Of a DNA stretch of 64,000 bases, positions 23,281 through 35,300 are shown one piece after another. Both the position numbers and the translations under genes were made by a program. A model generated the notes under the pieces. That model did not search any database. It was not told the DNA's origin and was given only the letters and a program-made list of their open reading frames with translations. This stretch comes from Bradysia coprophila (taxonomy: Eukaryota > Arthropoda > Insecta > Diptera > Sciaridae): positions 13,486,001 through 13,550,000 of the forward strand of contig NW_023503493.1 of NCBI RefSeq assembly GCF_014529535.1, read 5' to 3'. Numbering within the stretch: the first letter of the stretch is position 1; each line of letters opens with the position of its first letter.

Positions 23281-23983
23281 ATCTAAAAATACTTGGTATG
23301 TACAAAGAACCGAAAAATGTGTGAAGATGAAGGCTGAAGGCCGTATTAGTTGTCAAATATCATCCATAGTGACAACACATCATCATTATTTGTATGAAAA
23401 ATTGTGTATGTTGTATGAATGAATTATTATTACAGAATTACGCAAACTTACTACTACTGTCGCACAGCAGAACATAAAAATTCACAGAGCAAAGAGTATT
23501 ACGCTTTACAAAATATGGAAATGAAGGATTTTTGTTTTAAATATTCCGCCCATCGCAAACGACTTATCATCGGCTTTGAAGTAAGCATGGCCTCGTTCGT
23601 ACATTTGACATTTCATTCTGTTACAATTTTGTTAAAATTTCAGTTTACTGTTCTTAGGTGTGGTGAAAAGTCGATCTTTCTGAAGGGAACATAAATTTCG
23701 TTTGCTCAAATTTAATTAATTAACTCAAAGCCGTTACAAATAAAACATTTGTCTAACAAGCCGCTGTTGAACTAACGAAAATAGCCAGAAAAGTAATCGA
23801 AATCAATTCAACAGATCGAATTTTATAAAAGTGAGTAATCGGTCGCCTTTCACAATGACGACGAAGAAAATCGATTTTTTTGTTTGCTTTGTTTTTTTAA
23901 CGAAACACACTAGAACAAAAACCTAACGGTAACCAAGCAATTAACTGTAACTGTAACTTAATTTCAGAGCGTCGCTTCTCAAA

Positions 23984-24493
23984 ATGACTAGCACCGGATT
24001 CAACATTGGTTTGGGCAGCGATAAAAATTCCAGCCGTGTTCTGAAGCCACCGGGCGGTGGTCACTCGAACATTTTCGGTGAACCCGAACAGAAAGCTGCC
24101 CAGCCCAGACCCAAATACGACCAGCAAAATTCATCGAATTTGAATTTCTGCATGAACACCGTCGATCCGAACGTGTTGGTTCAGCAACAGCAGCAGCCAG
24201 CTCAGGGCACTGAAGCTGCACCAGCTACAGACAATGGTCATGGTCCAGCGCCACCGAAGCCAACCAATAACATCACCGGACCGGCTGAAAGTGATCGTCC
24301 AGCACAGTCGAAGGGACGAGTACCACCAGGTGAGTGCGAAATAATAAACGGAAAAGAAAACGACAAACAAAAACAACGAGAGAGAGAGAGAGAGAGAAAA
24401 AAAAACTTTTTCCGAAAATGAATGTGTGCGTTGGTATACTGAACTAGATTTTTCCGGTTATTTTCAGGTGGATTCTCAAGCGGCTTATGGTAG
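23984..24493 (+). CDS. Jupiter: Jupiter/HN1-family microtubule-associated protein
   Basis: Two coding exons (23984-24329 and 24468-24493) encode 123 aa. The N-terminal box SSRVLKPPGGGHSNIFGEP and the C-terminal box KGRVPPGGFSSGLW are the two signatures of Jupiter and its vertebrate HN1/JPT relatives; the middle is low-complexity Gln/Pro/Ala. Drosophila Jupiter binds microtubules in the cytoplasm and spindle (family knowledge). The last exon codes only GFSSGLW plus stop, so a model without it would lose the tail. An acceptor at 23966-23967 just before the ATG, with a GTGAGT donor at 23831, suggests a leader intron. The protein is shorter than most Drosophila isoforms; extra internal exons used in other isoforms could be missed. 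Confidence 0.9.
24378..24396 (+). repeat. GA microsatellite in the Jupiter intron
   Basis: About nine GA dinucleotides followed by a short A run, just inside the last intron. Confidence 0.7.
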
Positions 24494-26160
24494 ATGTGTT
24501 ATGTATTTATCCGTATAATACGTTTATGTTTTGTTGTATGACCAAAACTAGTGCTTCGTGCTGATAAATATCTTCCTCTTAATTTTAATGAATTTCGGTT
24601 TCGTTTGTTGTAATGGAACTGAAGTTTTAGTGCTTCTATTTGTAATTTTTTTCTTTTTCTTTACGTTTCATCACATAAAATCATCTCATCCACTCAAAGT
24701 ATGTAACAGACTGAACCTCAATTTATTTTTATCTCACAATTTCTAAATCGGGGGGAGAAAAACGATTCTCCAACGGATTTTTCTTAAACGCTAATGGCAA
24801 CAACAATTTTTCGCTTTTATATTGATATTTATAGGTAAAGTGTATGTACTGAGACATCATAATCGACCAAAATTTTATATAAAAATAAATGTTCCATTGA
24901 ATGCATTTTTGTAAAAGAAAAATTTATTAAAATTTGTGCTAACCAAAACGAATAAAAATTTCAAAGAAAAATAAGAAACAAAAAAAAATCAATTTCTTAA
25001 CAATTTTTTTACGTAAGCTTGATTCTCGTCAGACCATACGACGCTGGTGAATTTCACATTTCATTATTGTAGCCAGTTTTTTTTTTATACCAATTTAGCG
25101 AAGAGTTACTGCGGATCTACATTAGCGACGTAAATGACACCGAATGCAAAATTTCGTCAAAATTTTCTATCCGTTCCATATACTAAAGAACAACAGTTAT
25201 GTCTTCTCCAAGGGAAGAAAATTGGATAGTTGCTTTTCTAGGTTGTGCATCTTGTGGTTGAAGCGTAGCGAGGGCCACAAATCACCATAGAAAACAAAAC
25301 TTTTCCGCGTTACCCGAAGTTTCATCTGAGGTGAGAAAATGGCGTGGTGAAAAAGAAAGGACAAATTTGGCATTCGGTGTCTTTTACGACACAATGTGAA
25401 TCCTTTAGTATATTTATCGGTATCGTTTAACTCTGACGAGAATACACCTAATATAATCAATCTCTCTACTAAACAACAAAGGCTGGATAACCGTCAGGGT
25501 GTATTTGACAGAGTTGATACATTTGACTATCTTTGATATTAACCTGGCCAACAAGCTAGCCACTGCCTATTATAAAGGATGTACAATAAATTTGTCAAGG
25601 CAAATTTATTTGATTGAAGAGTTAAGTGTATTAGCTGAAAGACATTCTGACGGGAATGGAGAATGCTAAATTGAACGAACAACTTGATAATATACCAAAA
25701 AGAAAAGAAGAAAAAAAAACAATTTTTTTATAATCAAAAAATATTTTTATGCGAATTTTCTCAATTGTTAAATTTTGTTTTGCAAATTTTTTTTTTGTAT
25801 AAGACAATGTTACAATTTGAAACTTGTTTCTACTGTTTTAATACCGAAAACTATAATAAAAAGTGTGTTTTTCAATCATTTGCTTCGTTTAAATGTTTAT
25901 TGGGATGTCAGACAACTAAAGTTCGGGAACACCACACCTTCTCCATCTACTTGGTCTCGCCACTCACTTCTCAGTGTGAGGCCAGAAATCGAACAAAAAA
26001 TGTTCAGAAAATTCATGCGACGGATTAGAGGTGAGCGGACATACGAAATCAAATGCCCAGCCAATGCCAACATTTTTTTTTTTTTCAAAAAATTACCAAC
26101 CCATGCCTAATGCTAACAGGCCCAGCCCAAACTAATTGCCCATTAATTTGAGAATTTTTA
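24494..26160. other. Jupiter 3' UTR and gene-poor flank
   Basis: The first 400-450 bases are probably the Jupiter 3' UTR, with AATAAA signals near 24882 and 24950. The remainder to 26160 is AT-rich with homopolymer runs and no recognisable gene or element. Confidence 0.45.
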
Positions 26161-26165
26161 ATTAG

Positions 26166-26343
26166 CTAAAGGCCAAAACATATTACCAATTACTGTCATC
26201 ACAGAATATAATTTTCATATAACTTGGATTCGTGCTGACTCACAGTAGACCAAAACGACATCGTTCGGAAATAAATGCTTTATTATTTGAAACTGGTATG
26301 AAAATTGTATTCTGTGACAATAATTAGTATTTTGGCCTTTTAA
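26166..26343. mobile_element. Foldback MITE with AAAGGCCAAAA ends
   Basis: AAAGGCCAAAACATATTACC at the left is mirrored by AATTAGTATTTTGGCCTTTT at the right. The arms also share ACTGTCATCACAGAATA / TATTCTGTGACAATAA. The unit is about 178 bp and non-coding. Confidence 0.65.
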
Positions 26344-26582
26344 GGTTAAAACCGTTCTTGTTTAATTTCAACTATTTTAATCATTTTCGTCCTCGTTTTC
26401 ATCAGGTCAAATTTACTAACCATTATCAGGGCGTTAATATTCTACCAAACAACGGTTAACGGCTCTTAACTTCCAGAAAATGTTACCGGGACTAACACCG
26501 ACTTTCGAAATGGTTACTTGTACTAATTTTGCTAGTCCCTAGTCCCCTAAAACTAGTTTAATTTATTGACGTTTTATTGTAT

Positions 26583-26945
26583 TTGTCGTACCAAGACAGG
26601 AAATGACGACCAGTCCTAAGTGCGAGCGAAGCGAGTAAGGAAAATTAGGACGTGTGCTGAAAAGATCCATTTCCTGTCGAGGTACGAACAACGTTTCGTG
26701 CATCGGACAACTGAAATAGACAAAACACATCAATTTACTTGAAAACATACACATTTCACATTCACCATATTAAATTTGATCAATCGTATAGTCATAGAAA
26801 AATTCATGTAATTCCTTTCCCCGCACTATAAATCGTAAAGAAATGAAGTTTTTTCCCGCACGATATATAGTTCGGGAAAAACTGACATTTCTTAATGAAA
26901 AATCATGGCAAAATAGGTCGTATTTCAGTTGTCGGATGCACTAAT
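26583..26945. mobile_element. Composite foldback repeat, copy 1 (second copy at 50996)
   Basis: Two hairpins in series: CGTACCAAGACAGGAAATG against CATTTCCTGTCGAGGTACG, then TGCATCGGACAACTGAAATA against GTATTTCAGTTGTCGGATGCA. The same composite in the same order occurs at 50996-51331 with only scattered differences and small indels, so both hairpins travel as one unit. Non-coding. Confidence 0.7.
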
Positions 26946-29050
26946 TAGTTTTAATTGATTGATAAGGGCCTAGCCAGTTTTTTCGAATTAGTTCCTCGGC
27001 AAAGCCATTTCAAAGACATTTCATTATTAAATTCAAGAACATCATCAGTGCTGTAACAAAAATAATTCATTGATAACAACACAAATCATAGCTGCATAAA
27101 GAAACACAGCGTACCTGTACAATCGTACAAAATAGCAAAAACTGCTAGGAAAATGCTACTCGCGCTACGTTAGCAAAATCAACTTACAGAAAGAAACACT
27201 TCGTCAAAACATTAACAAAATCAGAAAAAAAACTGTCTACAAAACAATCGGCAAATTCACATCAGTAATTTTGAAAACATAAAGAACCACTCCTAGAAAA
27301 GCTTTACCATCCGGTTCACAAACGTACGGCTAACAAAACTTTAATTTAATGGCATTCCACGGTGCACGGACACATTTCACTTATTCACGCAACATGTCGG
27401 CACTGTTGACATGAGTCATTGCAAGTGTGGTGTCGATGGACAGCTGAGACTTCCAGCATTTCAGAATTACCCATTTTAAAAAAATTTGAAAGAGTGAGTT
27501 TCAGGTGCCTCTACGTAGACTGTCTCCAAAAATAATTTTTTGGTCATTGGTAGAGGAGTTGTTGCTTTACTGAGAAAACTATATATTAGCTCCATCCCTC
27601 AAGTATCCACGCCTGTATGACTGTTTGAATTTTTTTTAAATTTAGCGTGTCTCTGCCGGCTTCCCTTGCACTAATGGTAAATTTTTTTTGTACAATTGTT
27701 ATTAGAATTACCAGGCACTACCGATTGCAACCATAACCAATTTTCCACCACTCTCTCTGTAGACAGGATGGGCTATGCACCACTGTCACCGACGGTATGG
27801 ATGAAAATCATCAAAAATTTTTGTGGAACCTTGTTCAGGGCTCCGAGCTGACTAATAATATCCAAAAATATCAAAAGTGCATCGAAATAATCAGTTAAAA
27901 TTCATTCAACCGCACCATGATTCTCATTCGACGTTATTGTATGCAGTCGATAGAAAAATTGATTCTTTCTGTTTGTTGATGCAATTTGGGATCTCCCTTT
28001 ATGTGGATCATTTCCAAAACACAACGTTTCTTCTTGGAGTATTCAAATTCGAGGATTTCTACATCATCCCACATCGGTTCATGATTTAATGTAACAGCAA
28101 GTCAAATATTACTTTGGAACTTTGGAATTTGGAACACCAAGCTGAAGCAATGTCATTACATTCCGGTCGCTTTGTTCTGGAACAAATTGTCATTGACTCA
28201 CTGGATAGATAGAGACAATTGTAGGTGGTATATTCCAAAAAGTCTAATTTATGTACAATCCGAAAATTTTTGACATTTTTCTGGGTGCATGATTAGTAGA
28301 TTACGTCGGGGTGCAACCCTCACAAAATAAAGAATTCCAAACAAAACCGTAAGGCATTTTACTTGCTAAGCCCCCGGGAAATGAGTTTTTAACGCTCATG
28401 TCAAGTGATGACTCATTTGTCGGGGCTGCAGTAAGACATTTAAACATTAAAAAATTTATAAAAATCAATAAAGACCCCAAAAAATTTTACGGAAAGGCGT
28501 CTTGTGCTGGACGAGTTCAAAATTCGAAAGTTTGACTTGCCAGGGCAAGACGAATTTTTCAATAAAATTTTTATTTTTAAATTCAATTCGTCCTCGAGGA
28601 CCATGGAGGTGTTGGTCCGAGGTACCGATTTAATTTTATTCGATCCGAGACATGCATTAGGCCAACCATAGTTAGGGCCGTTCTAACGCTTGAAAAAAAG
28701 TAGGAACAAATATGTTTCGTCTCGCGAAATGTTTTTCTTATCCTTTTGATGGAAAAACAGGTCTCGGTCAAGAAGTCAAAAATCTTTTGTTTGTTCAATG
28801 AGTTTTTTCCAATCAGCATCTGTGCACCAATGAAAAAAAAAATTCTTTGCAGGAATCAATGACCATTTCCCGGAAACCAACAATTAAATTTGATCTCCCG
28901 AAAAAATTCCCCGGTAACGTAGCCTGCTTTAAGTGCTCACGTTATTTCCAAGCATGCATCGGACAACTTCGATAAATTTCTTTATCACAAATGTAATTCA
29001 CATGAACCTCGTATCGACCAAGTGACTTTAATGAAAAAATGCTTCTGATT
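26946..29050. other. Gene-poor spacer between the composite repeat and KLHL18
   Basis: No gene or clear element recognised; short frames only (for example 28583-28819 minus, featureless). A small inverted pair lies near 28380-28425 (AAATGAG / CTCATTT). Confidence 0.4.
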
Positions 29051-29064
29051 TACGGACTAACTAA

Positions 29065-29072
29065 ACTTTATT
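29065..29072 (-). promoter_or_regulatory. Probable KLHL18 poly(A) signal
   Basis: AATAAA on the minus strand about 245 bp past the stop codon. Confidence 0.5.
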
Positions 29073-29313
29073 GGCAACATCAAGTGAAACTGTACATGAC
29101 TTAGATCATCTGCTCAAACAACATAATCGTTCGAGAGCGATCTATAAGGTACATAAATGCAAATTAGCCTAAAAGATCATAATGTTACAAGAGCGTAGTG
29201 TGTTTCTAGAGAGAAGTTTACATTTTGCGGCGACAGTGTTGATTTGAAGAAGTAATGTACAAAATCGCGTAATTGAATAATCTTGTTCTATGGCTGGCTT
29301 CGTGCTCAACGAT

Positions 29314-32300
29314 TCACTGGCTCTCGTTTAACAGTCTACGCTGTGCATTAAATTCATGTCATTGGAATAACGCCAGCCTGCCAAAATGTTTAATGAAAAA
29401 AATCGCATAACCAAATTTACCAACAATCAAAAACTGTCTCACCCCAACTCCGCCACCATGGAACAACATCGATGCGATAAATGTCCACGAATCCGTTTCC
29501 GGATCATATACTTCGACCGTGGACAGATTCGATTCACCATCATACCCGCCGATGGCGTATAATCGGCCCATGTTCGCCGACAGTGCAACGCGACTTCTCT
29601 TCACGTTCATCGGTGCAACCAATTTCCATGCATCTTTGTTCGGATCGTACATTTCAACGGATTGTAAGAATTGATTGCCATCGTACCCTTTTCGGAGGGA
29701 GAGTGAGTTGAATATTTGTCGAAGGATGTTAGGGGGGAACGTTTTAGTACGTACCTCCGCATGCGTATAATTTTCCATTCAACGTGGCTACACCAAGTCG
29801 ACACCGGCGATTCAGCATAGGAACCACTTTTGTCCAGGTATCCGTTACGGGATCGTAGCCTAAGTAAATAATTTTTTGGATTTCTTGATTCGCAAGAAAA
29901 TGAAAGAAGAAAAATGAAAATTACGTTCAACGGAATCGAATATTGATAAACCATCGTGTCCTCCCAACGCGTACACAAAGCCACCAAGCGCTGACACTCC
30001 ACCAGCTGATCGATATTTCATCATCGGTTTGACCTACAAACGAGATGTGATGAGAAAGGAAGTTCGTGCAAAGAATGTCCTTCATTCAAATCTCTTACCG
30101 TCACCCAATTGTCGGTTTTCGGACAATAACATTCTACTGTAGAGAGACTAGTTACTCCGTCGTATCCACCTGCGAACAGATAATTTTAGCTTAGAGTCTG
30201 AATTTATTGGGATTTATTGGGATGTACCAACCACAAACATAAACGTAATCGTCCAGTGACGCAACCTGTAAGTCGGATAACAATTCGTAAGAATCTCTCA
30301 ATAAGCGAAGGAATAAAAACTGTACTTACACCAACAGCACTACGTTTGCACAGCATTGCTTTGCCTTGATACCAAGCCTTTGCTTTGGGATCATATACTT
30401 CCACTGTAGATAATCTTTCGCTGCCATTGAATCCGCCGAAAGCATACAATTTACCGTTTAAAGTTGCTACCCCCACTCGCGATCTAAAATTGAACAATTG
30501 TGCTGACCGCCAGGCATTTGGAAATGAATTTCGGTTCAATTACCGCAACATCGACATGGCTTCACCCATTCGCCATTCTTTGGTGACTGGATCGTAAATT
30601 TCTACCGTACTAACGGATTCCCCGTTTTTTGTTAATCCACCGACAGCATAGATTTGACCCACTACATAATCACCACATCGCGGTTTTGTGCGGTAGCTTT
30701 GAACCAATCCTGTGAACGACATTCAATTAGACCTTGCTTTTGAACCGAGCGGTCTTCCCATTTAATCGCAAAAATTAATTTTCCCCTCGACTCAAATATT
30801 TAGACTTGCCTCGTCTCTCAGGCATCAAATGGAAGTCCTTAGCTTCATCTAATAAATCGCGGCATTGGTGCGAAGTCCGTATTAAGTCCTCGGTTGCAAC
30901 ACGATCGGCTAAAAATTGTGGAGTGAGTAGCGGTAAACGCACTTTGGCCAAAACCTGCGGCAGCATCGAAGACCGCGTCTCGTCGAATTTGATCCATTTC
31001 ATGCAGGCTTCGAAAATACTTTCTTCTGTCGGTACATTCAGTTCGTCACGTCGTACGATGTCAATGAGTTCATCGAACGCTGTAACAATAATTTGGAATT
31101 GAATGTGTGCGATGGATGAGAGACGTTGTTTATTCGAATTACCCAAAGCGGTGAATTCGTCTGATTGGGCTACTTTCGAGAAATACTGATGAATGTACTT
31201 TTCAGCGGCACTAACCAGATGTGGACATCCTAACGAATCGGCAAATTGTCGGATTCCCAGAACGTTGTGAGAGTGAAACCTGTTTTGGCAAGCGAAAAAG
31301 TTGTAAAAGTTGGATTTTGATTCTGAAAGAATGAATTGTAGGAGCTGCAGGAAATGTCAGTATTTGCCTCACAATCACAAATGTCTTCAAAATGTTGCTA
31401 AATTTAATGTGATTTATAGGCACATATTGACATTTCCCGCGACTCTCAGAGGTTTTACTATAAATGAAAGACAAAGCAAATATTAGAAAGCAATCACAGA
31501 GTCACAGCGATTGATTAATTATTATTTTTTAAATGTTTTCATTCGCGACAGTTTAGAGGATTCCCCTGTTTTATCGTTGAGCAACCGACTATGTTTACAG
31601 AATGATAAGGAACAAAGACGACGAAAGAACAACATTTTGCTATATAAATCCATGCTGAAATTACTAGCGAACATAAGACATCAATAAGCAATTCCATCAA
31701 CTATACAGCGTCTGCTTATCTACAATAGTTTGTCGAGCTGGTCGTAAAAATTGATTTTTTTTTGTTAAATCAAACAGAATGGAAAGACGAACTGCGCTTC
31801 TATTCATACTTCTAATATCATCATTGCTGATAGCTTCCGGTATAAAATGGACAGAATTTCATTAACCGATCCAATTGACTTAAATCTTATTTCAATCAAT
31901 TCAAGCAGCAGACAAAGGTTGTCCGGGCAATCAAGCCCAATGTGAAGCATCGTGCGGCGGTCCCGGACGTGGAAAATGCGAGAAACGCTGGTACCGTTGG
32001 AAATATCGATCCCGTTGCAAATGTAATCCTTGCAAAGGAACATTGGTGCTGGGGGCGTGCATCGACAAAGTGGAAGTTGGAGTTTCGTGCAATGGGGAAT
32101 CGTGTAAGCCCACATTTGGATAAATTTTAGAGTTTTTGTTAAATTACAATTATGTTTGCTTATTGATTATTGTGTGTAGAGACTAAACATAGGCAATCAC
32201 AGTATTAAAACAGTAGTGACGTACAATGATTATGGTTTATTCTCCGGACGTAATCAATAGATTGATAGTTTACTCAGACACAGAGTGAAGAGCCGCTGAA

Positions 32301-35300
32301 GAAGGGCAGCTGGCGGTTCAATAACTGGGACAATACTCTCTTAAAAAATCGAATTACGGTGTAAAATAAGTTTGAGAAACTCTGCTTCTTCGTAAGGCCT
32401 AAGGTGAACAGACTGACAAATCGTAAACAAGTAGCAGAGTTTCAAAAACGTCTTTACCACCTTAATAAATGTGGATTGTTTGCTAGAAAGAGTATTGACT
32501 GGGACGATGTGTAAGAGTTTGGTTGGAAATTCGCTCTTTTACAGAATTTTCTTTCTCCTTTCTGAAAGGTTAGTCGAATACAAGTAACACTATCAGTACC
32601 TCGTGAGACCACAGTTGTAAATATCAAAACACTACTCGAGACAAAACATGTTTCTTCTGGCACCTTTATTTTACAGCGTTAGGAGAGCACTGAGCCTGAG
32701 GGTAGGCTTAGTCCACGTATCAACTATCACCCATCGTAGAAAATTGGTGTAAAAATGAAGGTATTGGAACGGAATGACGAGAGAAATTTATAAACACAAT
32801 TTTTATTGAAAGATCTGTCCTGTGTGGATAGTTTGAAGATTCGAAATTTTGACTCTTCTGGCACGATAATCGTTCTAATAAAAAAATGAATTTTCAAATT
32901 TCTCTCATCAGTTCCGTTTAAATACCTTCATTTTGACACCGATGTGCATTTTCTACGATGCGTGACGGCCAACATATATACATCAGAACTACCCTAGGAC
33001 CTGGGTTCAAAAAGCTGAAGAATATATTGGGAAGTGTACCAATATGGTATGGGTTTTAAACTGTGACCTTACGACTGATCGTGTCGTGTTTGAATTTTAA
33101 TAAATAAGAAGTACGAGTTTACCCGCTCATGTATGATCGGCCATCCAATCCAAAGAATTTATATGGACTGATCAGGCCTCTCTTTATAAATTTGGACTCC
33201 TTATTAAGGAATTAAGGAGGTTTTAGCACAAAAATAAGGAGAAATAAGGAAATTGTTAGTTGAAATTAAGGAAAAATGAGGAGAAATTTTTCGATAAAAA
33301 TCGAAATTATTCTAAGATACAGCAATTAACATCGGAAGTACGCCTCAACTTTAAAATAAAACGCATCATTGTTTATTTTGACGTATCGTTTTTGTGAAGT
33401 TGTATCGTAAAATTCACTTTTATCACTATGAAAATTTGAATATTTTGGGCGTGTTTCAAGGAATTTAATTTCCAAAAATTCCTAAAAATTTCACAAATTT
33501 CACAAAAATTCTTAAAATTTCCAAATTTTGTTTTCTGTTAGATCTCATTCCGAAGTAATCAGTTAAGCTCAAAGACATGAAAAACAACTAAAACGGCAGT
33601 AAAAACAACATTTACGATGCAATCTGTTGTGTTTTTAGATGAAATGACGAAAAGTAATGGAAAAATTTGAGAATTTTTGGAAATTTAATTTCCTTAAAAT
33701 AGGCCCTGGCGAGTTTAAAACTTGAATTAGATTCTTAGCAAAGCTTAGCTTTACCAATTATCACTGTAAGTGCGCTTTAAAATTCAAAATAAAGCGCATC
33801 ACTGTTTATTTTGACGTACATATCGTTTTTGTAGGGTGGCAGTTTTCAATCAGTTTTCTATGCGACAAAATTTTTGAAATTTAAAACGTACCACGGCGTG
33901 AATTCTTACTTGACCCCACCCTCAAGTTTAAAAACTTGCTGGATTAGATTTTGATCTCGTTAACTGCAAAAGCTGTTCGAATTTCGAAAAAATAATAAAT
34001 TGGTGAAAGTATAAAAGTATAAATTTGAAAGAAGTAAGTTTAAATAAATAAGCCGAATTGTTTATAAATAAAACGCATGTCTGAGACAATGTTAAGGGTG
34101 ATTTACATGTTAACACATTCAAAATAATTGCGGCCTGTCAACTTTCGGCACCCTGGACTTTACTTAAACAGTCGTGGAATACCTCCAAATAAATTTCTAA
34201 AAATCTAGAATTCAGTTTTGGATTTTTAGAAATTTATTTGGAGGCATTCCTCGACTATTTAAGTAAAGTCCAGGGTGCCGAAAGTTGGCAAGCCGCAATT
34301 AATTTCAATGTGTTAAATCAAATAGTTCTACTCGAGACTCTCGAGCCGAGAGGCGGCGTGGAACCACAAAAATATGTGTTAAACCGGTCATTAATTATCT
34401 AACGATTAGCCGTTGACATCTGAATTATAAATACTCAAATCTATCAAAAAATAAAAAAAATCGATTTTGGTACTGACCACCCTGTATTTTCAGCGAATTG
34501 ACTTGTTTTGTGCAGAATACAATACTCTGACGAATTTATACTACTTTCGCTAAGCGATGTCAAATATGTGAAAAACACAATTTTTGAGGTCAGGATGCCC
34601 ATAACCCTAGAATGACCAAAAATCAAGCTTATCTCCCAAACTATTCTTTATCAGTGACCTATTTGCCATCGATTTCAGCAATAACATTTTGTCGACCTAC
34701 CCGTCCCCACATCTTGTTCCATAGCGAGTGTACCATGAGAGTTCTTTGTGTTAAATAATTAAAATTGTTATCTTTGCCGCGCAGCGAATTTTTTTTCCTA
34801 ATTTTCATTTCCGTCGATGAAATTTGCGAAAAAAATAAGGAAAATAAGGATTTTTTAATAAAATAAGGAGGAATAAGGAGGTTTTTATAAAAATAAGGAA
34901 AAATAAGGAAATAAGGAGGTGTGAGAGGCCTGGGACTGATCGATCCACTCTATTCAGAAGCCGAAAAGTAATTAAAACAACAGCAGATTGAATCTCAGAA
35001 ACAAATTAATTAAAGTTGTAATTGAAGGTATCTACCAAACAAGTCATGAAAGAAGAAACCGGCAAATACAATAGACATGTTAGAACCAAAGAATGAATGG
35101 GAAAACATTCTTCTACTGACTAAGCATTTCGGTTACAAACTGATAAGCGGCAAAATAACACAACAATTGAGTAAGATATGATAGAAGCGAAAAAAAAATT
35201 TAGAATTTCAGAATTACTCAACCGCTGACAGTATTTGCTTACAAACAAAGTTATTTTGCAATTTAATACAGTCGACGACAGTGAAATTTATTCAAGAATT

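Noticed and set aside
23419-23694. 91-codon Tyr-rich frame before Jupiter
   Set aside because: No domain or signal, low-complexity start, and repeat-derived surroundings.
24131-24376. 81-codon minus-strand frame across the Jupiter exon
   Set aside because: Opposite-strand shadow of the Gln/Pro-rich Jupiter coding sequence.
29607-30002. 131-codon minus-strand frame in KLHL18
   Set aside because: Reads exon 12 and neighbouring introns in a wrong frame; the kelch frame with splicing fits the family.
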